Shown here: in pieces, positions 16,301 through 22,339 of the stretch
Position numbering within the stretch: position 1 is the stretch's first letter
Layout of the letters: each line of letters starts with the position of its first letter
Source: UMGS172 sp964424555
GTDB taxonomy: Bacteria; Bacillota; Clostridia; Oscillospirales; Acutalibacteraceae
Assembly: GCA_964424555.1 (NCBI GenBank)
Contig: CAYRIX010000030.1
Coordinates: 1-23,273 of the forward strand
Reading direction: 5' to 3'
Length of the DNA: 23,273 nt
The notes under the pieces: generated by a model
Told to the model about the DNA's origin: nothing
The model's database searches: none
What the model saw: the letters and a program-made list of their open reading frames with translations, nothing else
Position numbers and translations under genes: made by a program

Positions 16301-19300
16301 ATGGTGGCCGACTTTGTTGCGGAAAATCTGTTCGTTAACGATATGTCACGGCTTAAAAATGCCTTGACACACGTAACACCCGAAGCTACAGGAAAGTTTA
16401 AACAGTTGATACTGAATTTATTAAACAAGCTAAAAAATGTATTTTCGAAACAGAAAAACCGTTTTGTCGATATTCAGCATATTGAAAACGAGTTTGTTAA
16501 GGTTTGTGATTCAGCTCAAAAGGCTTGGGAGCAGAAAAACACTCCTAAAAATGAAAAATCCACCGCTGAGGGTGGAAAGGAGTATAGTTTTAAAGGCTAT
16601 GCAGAAGACGGTAAAGGAAAGTACGAATCGAACTTTCCGAAAGGTACTCCAAAAGCAGCCAAAGCTGAAAGAATTCTGCAATACATTCAGAATGTATGGT
16701 CGAAGAAGCCGATACGCTTGAAAATCACTGAAAATGGAGAAACGAGGTATATCGAAGCAAGGTTCGACCCAACATATACTGCTGAGGAAGGCAAGCACAC
16801 AGATGCCTCAAAACTTATGGGTGGAAACCGCCACGGAACAGCGTCTGAACAACGTGTTACTTTGGATTTGGCTGATGATTATTATCAAATTGCTTCTGAA
16901 TCGCAATATAACTATTCCAAAGACGAGACCGGAAAGGATAATCCAACGCACAAGGATGTTATTAAATGGCACTATTTTATCAACGACATTTATTTTGCCG
17001 AACACGGAAGCAAGGATTATGAACCTTACCGAGTGTCAATAAACGTCAAGGAGCGTACTGACGGAGATTATGTATATAGTTTTTCGGCAGAAAAACAAAG
17101 AGAGTCAAACACCCCACAGACTTTACATGCTGTGGTTAACGATGGAGAAAACCCCAACGCCAATGTTCAACTCTCTGATAACAGAGTAGCACAAAATGAG
17201 CCATCTGTCAATAGTAATTCTACGCAGAAAAGCAAAGATTATTCCGAAAGTGGGCAATATTCTGTAGGCTTAACAGATACCGAGGAGCTTGACACTATGG
17301 CTGTAGCTGATGAGCTTATATCCAAGTACGGTGAGAGTACCAAGAGTAAAAAGACTATTGCTGATGAGCTGGACGATATATTTTATTCAATGGTCAACTC
17401 GCAATACTCAGACGGATATGCTACAGCTCAGAGCATTGCCGAGAGCTTTAACGGTGCTGATGTAGCCAAGGTAACAAATGAAATCTACGATAAGGTCGCC
17501 AAGGCACATGAAAAAGCGGTGAAATACGCAAGCGAAAGGGTCGCAAATGACCGAGCAGGAGCTTCGGCTGATGAAAACCAACAGTTGAAGGATAAACTCG
17601 GACGTGCAAATGAGCGTATAAAGACATTAGAGTCAGAAAAGGCCACTGAAAAAAGAACGTCTAAAGGGCAAAGAAACAATGAAAATCCTATCAGTATAGC
17701 GAGGTTAAAACCCAAGGATGCCAATACTACTCCGCCCGCAGAACGTCTTGAGGGAGTAAATAACGGCAATGCCAAAAGTAATTTTTACGAGAGCATGCAG
17801 GGATCAAGCATATTTGATGACCGTTTCAAGGCTGACCTTAAGGATGATTCCTATGTAAAGTCTTACCGTTCTATATCCAATAAAGAAACATTGCGAAAAG
17901 CGGTGAAAAAGCTTGAGGAAGGTGGACAGTCTTATGTAGATGAGTGGTTCTCAAAAGGCCCTGATGAAGCCAATCTCATTGACATTACAGTGGGTATTCT
18001 TTTGATGGATAGGTATCAAAGAGTTGGCGACAGAAACAGTGCGATAGCTGTTGCCGAAAAAGTTAGGCAAATGGGTACAGCAAGCGGACAGCAGGTGCAG
18101 ATATTCTCGATAATAGGCAGGTTCGACCCCGATACCATGGCGGCTTATGCTCAAAAGGAATTGAGTAAGGCTTATGAGATTATGATAATAGGTAAGTCAA
18201 ACAAATGGATCGAGGCAAACAAAGAGAAATTTGAATTGACCGCAGACGAAATCGAGACCATTCGTAGAAAAACTCTGCAAGCTGCCTTAATGCCGGATGA
18301 GAGCAGGCCTAAAACAGTTCTTTTGGCTGAAATCTGCACATTGTTACAAAACAAGATTCCTCCTGAAACAGGACAGTCGATACGTGCGTGGCAAAGGATT
18401 TGTATGTTGTTAAATGTCAAAACAAACCTTAGAAACATTTTTGGAAACGTTGGAATGGTTCCTGTTTATATTGCCTCGGATTATTGGGGAAGCGGTATTG
18501 ACAAGCTTATTGCCAAAAAGACAGGTGTCAGAACAACAGGCATGTCAGGAGTTATCGGAAACGTTTTCACGAAAAGCGGCAGAGAGCACTTGGCTAAAGG
18601 TGCTAAAGGATTTGGAAAAGGTTTGTATGAGACCTTTGATGATTTCAAAAGAGGAATACATACCAAGCAGGAGGAGCTGAACAGATATGCTGTTGAAGGC
18701 TTTGGAATGGTGAAAAATGAAGGAGGCTTATTTAAGCACCGAGTCGTGCGTGCTGATGGGATCACGTCAGGGGGCAAAAATTTCAACGAAAACACCCAGT
18801 ACAAAGCTATAAACGCAATTGCAAGGAAACTAAACGCACTTGACAACCTTACATCCTTTTGTTTGGAACTTGGAGATCGCCCGTTCTTTGAAATGTGGTT
18901 TATGAATTCCTTGAACAACCAGTTGAGACTTAACGGCATAACCGATTCAACTGAGGCAACTGCAGATATGATAGACATAGCCACGGAGGAAGCGTTGCAG
19001 AGAACATGGCAGGATGAGAACCGTATGTCAAGAATGGTTAGCAAATTGAAGCAAGCAGGAAATCAAATCCATTTTATTGGAACCTACGGTATTGGTGATT
19101 TAATGCTGAAATTCACCAAGACACCTGCAAATATTTCAAAAGCGATCGTAGATTTTTCGCCGATTGGTTTATTTGGTGCAGCTAAAAAAGCGCATGATTT
19201 GGCAAAGGCGATAAAAGCAAGTCAGTTCACACCGCAAATGCAAAAGGACCTTGTAAGAACAATAAGTAATGCTATGACGGGCACATTCTTTTATGCATTA

Positions 19301-20392
19301 GTTATTGCCGGCGCTTCACTTGGTTTTGTAAAGCTTACAGGAGCAGGTGACGAGGATAAGGATGTTTCAAACTACGAAAAATATATTGCAGGAATTCCGC
19401 CATACTCAATAGAAATTTTTGGAGTAAACGTTACATACGATTGGTTCCAACCTTTTGGATCGACACTCGCGATAGCGACAGAGTACATTGAGAATAAAAA
19501 TGATCCGACAACAAGTTGGGAACAAGATTTTTGGGATGCGTTCACAACAGCAGGGGAAGTATTTACTCAACAATCGTTTTTGAATAGCTTGAACCAATTT
19601 TTCCAAAATGCTGACAATAATGTTTTGGTGGGTTTGGCGAGTGTGTTGCTATCAGATCCTTCGGTTAACATACCGACACTGTTCTCTCAGGTGGGAAGTT
19701 TCTTTGACGAAAAACGCAGAACGACTTATGACCCGACGAGCGATTGGATGAGTATGCTGTATAAAATCGGTGCAAAGTTACCCGGTATTAGAATGTTGTT
19801 ACCCGAGCAGGTTGATGCGTTGGGAGAAGATGTTGAAAATAACCAATATTTAGACCCGTGGCGTGCTTTTGCTTCGCCTTATAATGATTATCCCGAAAGC
19901 TCGGGAAAGGTCGCAGAGGAAATCTACGAGCTTTATAAGAGCACAGGGGATAAGACGGTTATGCCAAGGGTTGCACCAAACAGCATTACCGTCAAAGGAC
20001 GGAAGTACAGTTTTAATGCCGAACAGAAGTCGGAGTATCAACGTGAGACGGGCAAGGCGAGCGCTGAAATGCTTGAAAAGCTGTTTGATTCCGCAGAGTA
20101 TCAGAAGCTTACCGACGAGGAAAAGGCTAAGGTTACCAAAAAGATTTACGACTATTCAACCAAACTGGCTAAGATAAAGGTCGTATCCGAGGACTATGAC
20201 TATCAGCTTTTGTCGGACATGATCGGCGAAAAAGCTAACGGCGATCCAATTCTAACCGAACAGCAATATAATAAGCTCAGCGAGGAGGCAAGGGTATTTA
20301 TTATTGAGGAGTATCTCTTGTCAAAAGCCGAGTTGAAGTTTAAAACCCATGACGATGCTGTGGAGTACTACATCAAGAGGGTACAGGAATAA
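13358..20392 (+). CDS. Giant polyvalent ejection protein with HELTH metallopeptidase motif
   Basis: 2344 residues, the largest gene here (TTGGAGGTGC before ATG 13358). Regions in order: helical coiled-coil start (1-280); 'SLNDTVTSYNAERQKEGF' helical part; hydrophobic membrane-like stretches at about 497-535, 560-570 and 640-660 with 'SEGFEEYLQEV' at 606; a zincin-like domain with H907-E908-L-T-H911 and a later EMVAD (E981, D985); a domain at about 1085-1250 with 'WHYF' at 1204 and 'YRVSINVKE', resembling LPD3 of phage polyvalent proteins; a coiled coil near 1405-1435; and an LPD38-like part with 'LRNIFGN' at 1691 and 'FTKTPANISKAIVDFSPIG' at 1919, a membrane helix at 1975-1993 and a helical tail. 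It is probably packaged in the virion and injected with DNA. The LPD names are from motif memory. Confidence 0.8.
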   Translation: MAVTKESYEKWKKERELIKAKMILQSPTVDQNYIKSYSDNVSKFISGTSDRYSNVKWGQSQAALNSYNNEATRLKYQKVLIEDWLSKNAEAGSYDDLLSAMTANEKSIAQIGNEFSKLHNSMSKYGSADEYNTAVTKSRFADSSYDEILSEITRLGEEQKKQTAEEAAETQKTRDVLNGLLYSTAYKDRDSYTKAIADLDRQIKAAEIELSTEINRSNANVNFDQKNTPTKKTKTDKEKALEEKLNAIKGKKVELQRAQNSWQKQAEKRAFGTTQDIPEFGEYSKKGSTAFTVDISGSLNDTVTSYNAERQKEGFNDQNMVALYWALVEKYPELLKDGVSVKDIEKMPLGTEHYLDRFISDAKSGYNIPIKDENGNLKEVVPVQISAMDETQRNIYNYLYAMNGIDTANKYLATISGDLNAVKAKQEFEDYDGKTLKELLFAVESGLDQWEQGFLSFLSGNNDTYVSPSVKQNLSALVKNDLGTFGNFAYDMINTTSNMLPSILMSSAAQAITGSQTVGQIVGAGMIGASASGNAYIEMVNQGYSQEQAKTYANLVGASEAGLSFLLSGISKLGGKMTGLGITKLASKFDTAWGKFAVKLGGSMASEGFEEYLQEVISPLIRNYVFYTDEEVDLLSPDALYAALLGALSGGMFEGVSSYQSAKRDVYVKELINTGLNTNVNSESFKLANELADISVEEVTAEQIDELTGKIKDASKTERKRLFNRIKNDLVNNGETGDINKIANIAVDFMTGVRITEAEAKLLNSSKFNLANRNIPQSDTAADGDNNGNSTQGVDSGIEDDYIDSGTPESVFPNVSAQGPEPDFIKDFIYREMKVDRLTDEQIFIRDVGKAIGREVKFGDLDMWVTDENGKSKRVHPNGYYDKNTGIIYINSSKKATVNALQFIFKHELTHFAESDPAAYFDFANGVMDSQAFKAWVKSKGFADDDKTSATMAMNEDYVKRYTESSLPGTENFGEENANREMVADFVAENLFVNDMSRLKNALTHVTPEATGKFKQLILNLLNKLKNVFSKQKNRFVDIQHIENEFVKVCDSAQKAWEQKNTPKNEKSTAEGGKEYSFKGYAEDGKGKYESNFPKGTPKAAKAERILQYIQNVWSKKPIRLKITENGETRYIEARFDPTYTAEEGKHTDASKLMGGNRHGTASEQRVTLDLADDYYQIASESQYNYSKDETGKDNPTHKDVIKWHYFINDIYFAEHGSKDYEPYRVSINVKERTDGDYVYSFSAEKQRESNTPQTLHAVVNDGENPNANVQLSDNRVAQNEPSVNSNSTQKSKDYSESGQYSVGLTDTEELDTMAVADELISKYGESTKSKKTIADELDDIFYSMVNSQYSDGYATAQSIAESFNGADVAKVTNEIYDKVAKAHEKAVKYASERVANDRAGASADENQQLKDKLGRANERIKTLESEKATEKRTSKGQRNNENPISIARLKPKDANTTPPAERLEGVNNGNAKSNFYESMQGSSIFDDRFKADLKDDSYVKSYRSISNKETLRKAVKKLEEGGQSYVDEWFSKGPDEANLIDITVGILLMDRYQRVGDRNSAIAVAEKVRQMGTASGQQVQIFSIIGRFDPDTMAAYAQKELSKAYEIMIIGKSNKWIEANKEKFELTADEIETIRRKTLQAALMPDESRPKTVLLAEICTLLQNKIPPETGQSIRAWQRICMLLNVKTNLRNIFGNVGMVPVYIASDYWGSGIDKLIAKKTGVRTTGMSGVIGNVFTKSGREHLAKGAKGFGKGLYETFDDFKRGIHTKQEELNRYAVEGFGMVKNEGGLFKHRVVRADGITSGGKNFNENTQYKAINAIARKLNALDNLTSFCLELGDRPFFEMWFMNSLNNQLRLNGITDSTEATADMIDIATEEALQRTWQDENRMSRMVSKLKQAGNQIHFIGTYGIGDLMLKFTKTPANISKAIVDFSPIGLFGAAKKAHDLAKAIKASQFTPQMQKDLVRTISNAMTGTFFYALVIAGASLGFVKLTGAGDEDKDVSNYEKYIAGIPPYSIEIFGVNVTYDWFQPFGSTLAIATEYIENKNDPTTSWEQDFWDAFTTAGEVFTQQSFLNSLNQFFQNADNNVLVGLASVLLSDPSVNIPTLFSQVGSFFDEKRRTTYDPTSDWMSMLYKIGAKLPGIRMLLPEQVDALGEDVENNQYLDPWRAFASPYNDYPESSGKVAEEIYELYKSTGDKTVMPRVAPNSITVKGRKYSFNAEQKSEYQRETGKASAEMLEKLFDSAEYQKLTDEEKAKVTKKIYDYSTKLAKIKVVSEDYDYQLLSDMIGEKANGDPILTEQQYNKLSEEARVFIIEEYLLSKAELKFKTHDDAVEYYIKRVQE

Positions 20393-20400
20393 ACAAAAAA

Positions 20401-20421
20401 GGGACCGCTTATTGCGGTCCC
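20401..20421 (-). terminator. Intrinsic terminator shared by converging transcripts
   Basis: GGGACCGC (20401-20408) and GCGGTCCC (20414-20421) form a perfect 8-bp stem around TTATT. Read on the minus strand it is followed by TTTTTTG (complement of 20395-20400), a full intrinsic terminator for the minus-strand cassette. On the plus strand it is only eight bases after the giant gene's stop but has a weaker following sequence (TGACTGTTT). Confidence 0.85.
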
Positions 20422-20442
20422 TGACTGTTTAAACAGTTTATT
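20408..20442. repeat. 35-bp direct repeat, copy 1
   Basis: Identical at every base to 20833-20867. It begins CTTATTGCGGTCCC, contains the 14-bp palindrome ACTGTTTAAACAGT (20424-20437) and ends TTTATT. This copy includes the right half of the terminator hairpin and the stop codon of the minus-strand zinc-ribbon gene. Confidence 0.93.
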
Positions 20443-20821
20443 TCTTTTCCTCATATTTAGTTAATATATCACTAATTTCAAAAGGGTTTTCAACATTTTT
20501 AACGTCTATGTTTTCAAATATCAAACGGCGAATTTTTGTGTTGTACACTTTCCTTTTGTGTTCTTTCCTCTTATAAAAACCTATTATAAAGAATAAAGTA
20601 ATTGCGACTCGGGGAAGGTAATAATATTCGCCTAATATATGAAAAGTACCAGCATAAGCAAAAGCAATTAAACCTATGATTGACAAAATATATAAAATGT
20701 TACATATGGTATTCGATAGGCGCTCTGATGATGTTTCTTCCGACAGACATTCAGGACACAGTGAATACATCGATTTGTCGTAAATTTTACCGCATACATC
20801 GCATTTCGTTTTATTGTCCAT
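20438..20821 (-). CDS. Zinc-ribbon membrane protein of the inserted cassette
   Basis: 127 residues. The N-terminus is a zinc ribbon, 'CDVCGKIYDKSMYSLCPEC' (about residues 8-26). It is followed by a short linker, two membrane helices (about 39-59 and 66-82), a basic stop-transfer run 'YKRKEHKRK' and a charged cytoplasmic tail. ATG is at 20821 (reverse), with AAGGAG (20829-20834) upstream. The two long direct repeats bracket this gene almost exactly. Base composition is clearly more AT-rich than the virion genes (for example 13 G/C of 60 at 20461-20520). Function is unknown; small zinc-ribbon membrane proteins occur in Firmicutes envelopes and in phage lysogenic-conversion genes. Confidence 0.8.
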   Translation of the reverse strand: MDNKTKCDVCGKIYDKSMYSLCPECLSEETSSERLSNTICNILYILSIIGLIAFAYAGTFHILGEYYYLPRVAITLFFIIGFYKRKEHKRKVYNTKIRRLIFENIDVKNVENPFEISDILTKYEEKK

Positions 20822-20832
20822 AATATCATCTC

Positions 20833-20867
20833 CTTATTGCGGTCCCTGACTGTTTAAACAGTTTATT
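20833..20867. repeat. 35-bp direct repeat, copy 2
   Basis: An exact copy of 20408-20442, starting 425 bp later. Only the right half of the terminator hairpin is present, so this copy should not terminate. Its left end overlaps the ribosome site of the minus-strand gene ending at 20438, and its right end overlaps the last codons of the gene above it. The palindrome copy is at 20849-20862. Confidence 0.93.
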
Positions 20868-21318
20868 ATTTTAGATATTTTTCAAATATTTCTTTTTGAC
20901 GTTCTTTATATTTGTCTTTTTCTTTAAAATCGTGTGTCTGTGATATCTTTTTGTCAAGCTCGAGATACTCTTCTTTGTCTTTTTCGTCTTTAATTATTCC
21001 CATATAACCTTTAGGAGTCTTGATATGGATTGTCCACTGAATTATGCTTATTATGCAACCTAAAATAGAGCCCAAAACGGTAGATATGTTACTTCCTTTC
21101 ATTGTAAGAAACGTACAAAGCACTCCGAAAAATAAAGGTGTAACAATAAAAACAAGAATTGTATTTCCTTTGTTATATTCTTTTTGATATTTTTTAGGAT
21201 AGTATATTTTGACTTCAAACCAATCGGCGATTGGAGAACACATAAAAGAACAAATCATATATGCGCCAATCGCCGAAACGATAAACAATCCAATTACTTC
21301 AAATGTTTCCACTTGCAA
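20866..21318 (-). CDS. Three-helix membrane protein of the inserted cassette
   Basis: 150 residues from TTG at 21318 (reverse), with GGAGAG just upstream; a GTG at 21312 is an equally plausible start and would shorten it by two. Hydrophobic helices lie at about residues 7-28, 51-70 and 79-97, separated by a basic loop ('YPKKYQKEYNKGN'). A highly charged helical cytoplasmic tail follows, rich in Lys, Glu and Asp. I do not recognise a family. It lies between two other small membrane genes on the same strand with short gaps, so all three are probably co-transcribed and may form one membrane complex. Confidence 0.75.
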   Translation of the reverse strand: MQVETFEVIGLFIVSAIGAYMICSFMCSPIADWFEVKIYYPKKYQKEYNKGNTILVFIVTPLFFGVLCTFLTMKGSNISTVLGSILGCIISIIQWTIHIKTPKGYMGIIKDEKDKEEYLELDKKISQTHDFKEKDKYKERQKEIFEKYLK

Positions 21319-21333
21319 TCACTCTCCATATGC

Positions 21334-21726
21334 TTATCTAATATGCACGAAATAAATGTTAAGTGCCATTATTAGCGGCGAGAATGTACATATTAGCGCT
21401 CCTAAAAAAGATAACCAAGTATTACCTTTCCAAAATAATGTGGTCTTTAGAACCCCGATCATTGAAATAATAGGAGGAATACAAAACAATATTCCAACTA
21501 TCATTAGGATCCAATGGACAACGGGATAGGGCAGAAAAATGCACGCCACATTAAATAAATAATAAAAAATTCCTGTCTTGAATAGATTGTTTGCATCAGA
21601 TAGCAGAGCGTCTTGAACATTCCGCTTCATATTCTCAACTTCTTTAGTAGAAAGGTTGATTATGGCTAAGATGAAAATCAATATCCAACCGCCTATCCAA
21701 GGAATAAGAAGTAACCATAAATTCAT
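21334..21726 (-). CDS. Four-helix membrane protein, first gene of the inserted cassette
   Basis: 130 residues from ATG 21726 (reverse), with GGAGGG seven bases upstream. The frame stays open to 21798 but an earlier start would cover the promoter, so it is rejected. Helices lie at about residues 3-24 ('LLLIPWIGGWILIFILAII'), 51-67, 70-92 and 102-126. A polar loop 'STKEVENMKRNVQDALLSDA' follows helix 1. No catalytic motif or known family is recognised. It is the gene closest to a strong minus-strand promoter and therefore leads the three-gene unit. Confidence 0.8.
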   Translation of the reverse strand: MNLWLLLIPWIGGWILIFILAIINLSTKEVENMKRNVQDALLSDANNLFKTGIFYYLFNVACIFLPYPVVHWILMIVGILFCIPPIISMIGVLKTTLFWKGNTWLSFLGALICTFSPLIMALNIYFVHIR

Positions 21727-21748
21727 TTTAATCCCTCCATAATCATAA

Positions 21749-21777
21749 ATTGTAGAACATTTGACAAAAATTGTCAA
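21749..21777 (-). promoter_or_regulatory. Sigma-A-type promoter of the minus-strand cassette
   Basis: On the minus strand TTGACA (21777-21772) is followed after exactly 17 bases by TACAAT (21754-21749), near consensus. The -35 lies within the 17-bp inverted repeat TTGACAAAAATTGTCAA (21761-21777), a possible operator. The predicted leader before the ribosome site is very short. Confidence 0.8.
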
Positions 21778-21798
21778 GGAAAATTTATGAAAAAACAC

Positions 21799-21827
21799 TT
21801 GACTTTTGTGTCACCAAAAGTTATAAT
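21799..21827 (+). promoter_or_regulatory. Sigma-A-type promoter of the RHH regulator
   Basis: TTGACT (21799-21804), a 17-base spacer and TATAAT (21822-21827) form a near-consensus promoter directed at the regulator gene. It is divergent from the cassette promoter; the two -35 hexamers are only 21 bases apart. Confidence 0.88.
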
Positions 21828-21842
21828 TTTTTCGGTGACACA
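21807..21842. promoter_or_regulatory. Operator-like inverted repeat over the RHH promoter
   Basis: TGTGTCACC (21807-21815) and GGTGACACA (21834-21842) are perfect 9-bp inverted arms with 18 bases between them. One arm lies in the -35/-10 spacer and the other just past the -10. This placement fits repression of the promoter, most simply by the RHH protein it expresses. Confidence 0.65.
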
Positions 21843-21858
21843 GAAAAGAGGTGATATG

Positions 21859-22032
21859 ATGTCCCCAAGAACAGGCAGACCTTCGCAAGACCCTAAGCGC
21901 AATGAAACAAGGATAAGAATGTCTGATGAAGATATAAAAATTCTTGAGTATTGTTGCAAACAAACAGGCATGACAAAAGCTGATGTGATAAGGCAGGGTA
22001 TCAGAGAGGTTTATGCCAAAATAAAAAAATAG
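21859..22032 (+). CDS. Ribbon-helix-helix (CopG/Arc-like) transcriptional regulator
   Basis: 57 residues starting 'MSPRTGRPSQDPKRNETRIR'. After the basic arm comes one beta strand (ETRIRMS), helix A ('DEDIKILEYCCKQTG') and helix B ('TKADVIRQGIREVYAKI'), the complete ribbon-helix-helix fold; the dimer inserts its two-stranded ribbon into the major groove. The 'MSPRTGRPxxxxK' start is a large family in Clostridia genomes and mobile elements. ATG 21859 is preferred over ATG 21856 because the site AGAGGTGA (21847-21854) is too close to the latter. An inverted repeat over its own promoter suggests autoregulation, perhaps also control of the divergent membrane cassette. Confidence 0.85.
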   Translation: MSPRTGRPSQDPKRNETRIRMSDEDIKILEYCCKQTGMTKADVIRQGIREVYAKIKK

Positions 22033-22033
22033 A

Positions 22034-22067
22034 GTACCGAAGAACAGCTTGGCGGCGACTTCGATAC
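22034..22067 (+). other. Hairpin just after the RHH gene
   Basis: GTACCGAAG (22034-22042) and CTTCGATAC (22059-22067) pair with one mismatch around a 16-base loop. No U-run follows, so it is not a standard terminator. It is one of two consecutive structures in the transcript between the regulator and the small downstream frame. Confidence 0.4.
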
Positions 22068-22083
22068 CCTATAAAAGCCAACG

Positions 22084-22125
22084 GAAACCGTCAGCATAAA
22101 TATTATACACTATGCTGACGGCTTC
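22084..22125 (+). repeat. Long inverted repeat in the post-regulator leader
   Basis: CCGTCAGCATA (22088-22098) and TATGCTGACGG (22111-22121) are perfect 11-bp arms around a 12-base AT-rich loop. Pairing extends outward three more bases on each side past one mismatch. No U-run follows. It may be an RNA structure controlling the frame at 22157, a protein-binding operator or a recombinase-type site. Confidence 0.75.
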
Positions 22126-22156
22126 TGTCAAACAAAATTTGATAAGGAGTAATAAT

Positions 22157-22216
22157 ATGCAGTTAGTGAAATCAGCAAAATTCGGCGAAGTAAAAGTACG
22201 GACAATAACCGCATAA
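22157..22216 (+). pseudogene. 19-codon stub resembling an antirepressor N-terminus
   Basis: ATG 22157 with AAGGAG (22144-22149) encodes MQLVKSAKFGEVKVRTITA and then stops. The 'xQLVKSxxFGEV' opening is how many phage antirepressor/BRO-N proteins of Clostridia begin, and such genes commonly follow an 'MSPRTGRP' regulator. The rest of the domain is absent, and an intrinsic terminator begins about 20 bases after the stop. I read it as a truncated remnant with an intact start; a functional leader peptide is the alternative. Confidence 0.45.
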
Positions 22217-22235
22217 CAACTAAATAATTTAAAGA

Positions 22236-22260
22236 AGCATCCGATTTCGGGTGCTTTTTT
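22236..22260 (+). terminator. Intrinsic terminator after the antirepressor stub
   Basis: AGCATCCG (22236-22243) and CGGGTGCT (22248-22255) form an 8-bp stem with one G-T pair and an ATTT loop, followed by an unbroken T-run ending TTAATT. It ends the RHH transcript. Confidence 0.88.
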
Positions 22261-22280
22261 AATTCATATTTATAACTACT

Positions 22281-22298
22281 TTCCCAAACGTTTGGGAA
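22281..22298. promoter_or_regulatory. 18-bp perfect palindrome, LacI-operator-like
   Basis: TTCCCAAACGTTTGGGAA is perfectly self-complementary with a central CG flanked by AAA/TTT, the general form of LacI/PurR-family operators. It lies between two terminators with no promoter directly over it, so its role is unclear. Confidence 0.5.
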
Positions 22299-22304
22299 TC
22301 TGAG

Positions 22305-22339
22305 TTCGGAGGCGGTTTCACTGCCTCCGAAAATTTTTT
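22305..22339 (+). terminator. Intrinsic terminator upstream of the fibre promoter
   Basis: TTCGGAGGC (22305-22313) and GCCTCCGAA (22323-22331) are perfect 9-bp arms around a 9-base loop, followed by AAATTTTTT. It insulates the fibre promoter element, which starts at the very next base. Confidence 0.9.

Noticed and set aside
18481..19044. 187-residue minus-strand open frame
   Set aside because: It lies wholly inside the giant ejection gene, has no ribosome site that I can see and a low-complexity hydrophobic translation; it is a shadow of the plus-strand coding sequence.
20408..20867. Direct repeats as insertion-sequence target duplication or phage attachment sites
   Set aside because: There is no transposase or integrase in the window, the repeat is much longer than a target duplication, and the bracketed segment holds only one small gene; simple recombination at a terminator is a better fit.
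21727..21798. N-terminal extension of the four-helix membrane protein
   Set aside because: Starting at 21798 would place the coding region over the TTGACA/TACAAT promoter and the ribosome site GGAGGG, which clearly serves the ATG at 21726.
22084..22125. Inverted repeat as an intrinsic terminator of the RHH gene
   Set aside because: The arm is followed by CTTCTGTCAAAC with no T-run, and the loop is long; the true terminator is at 22236-22260.
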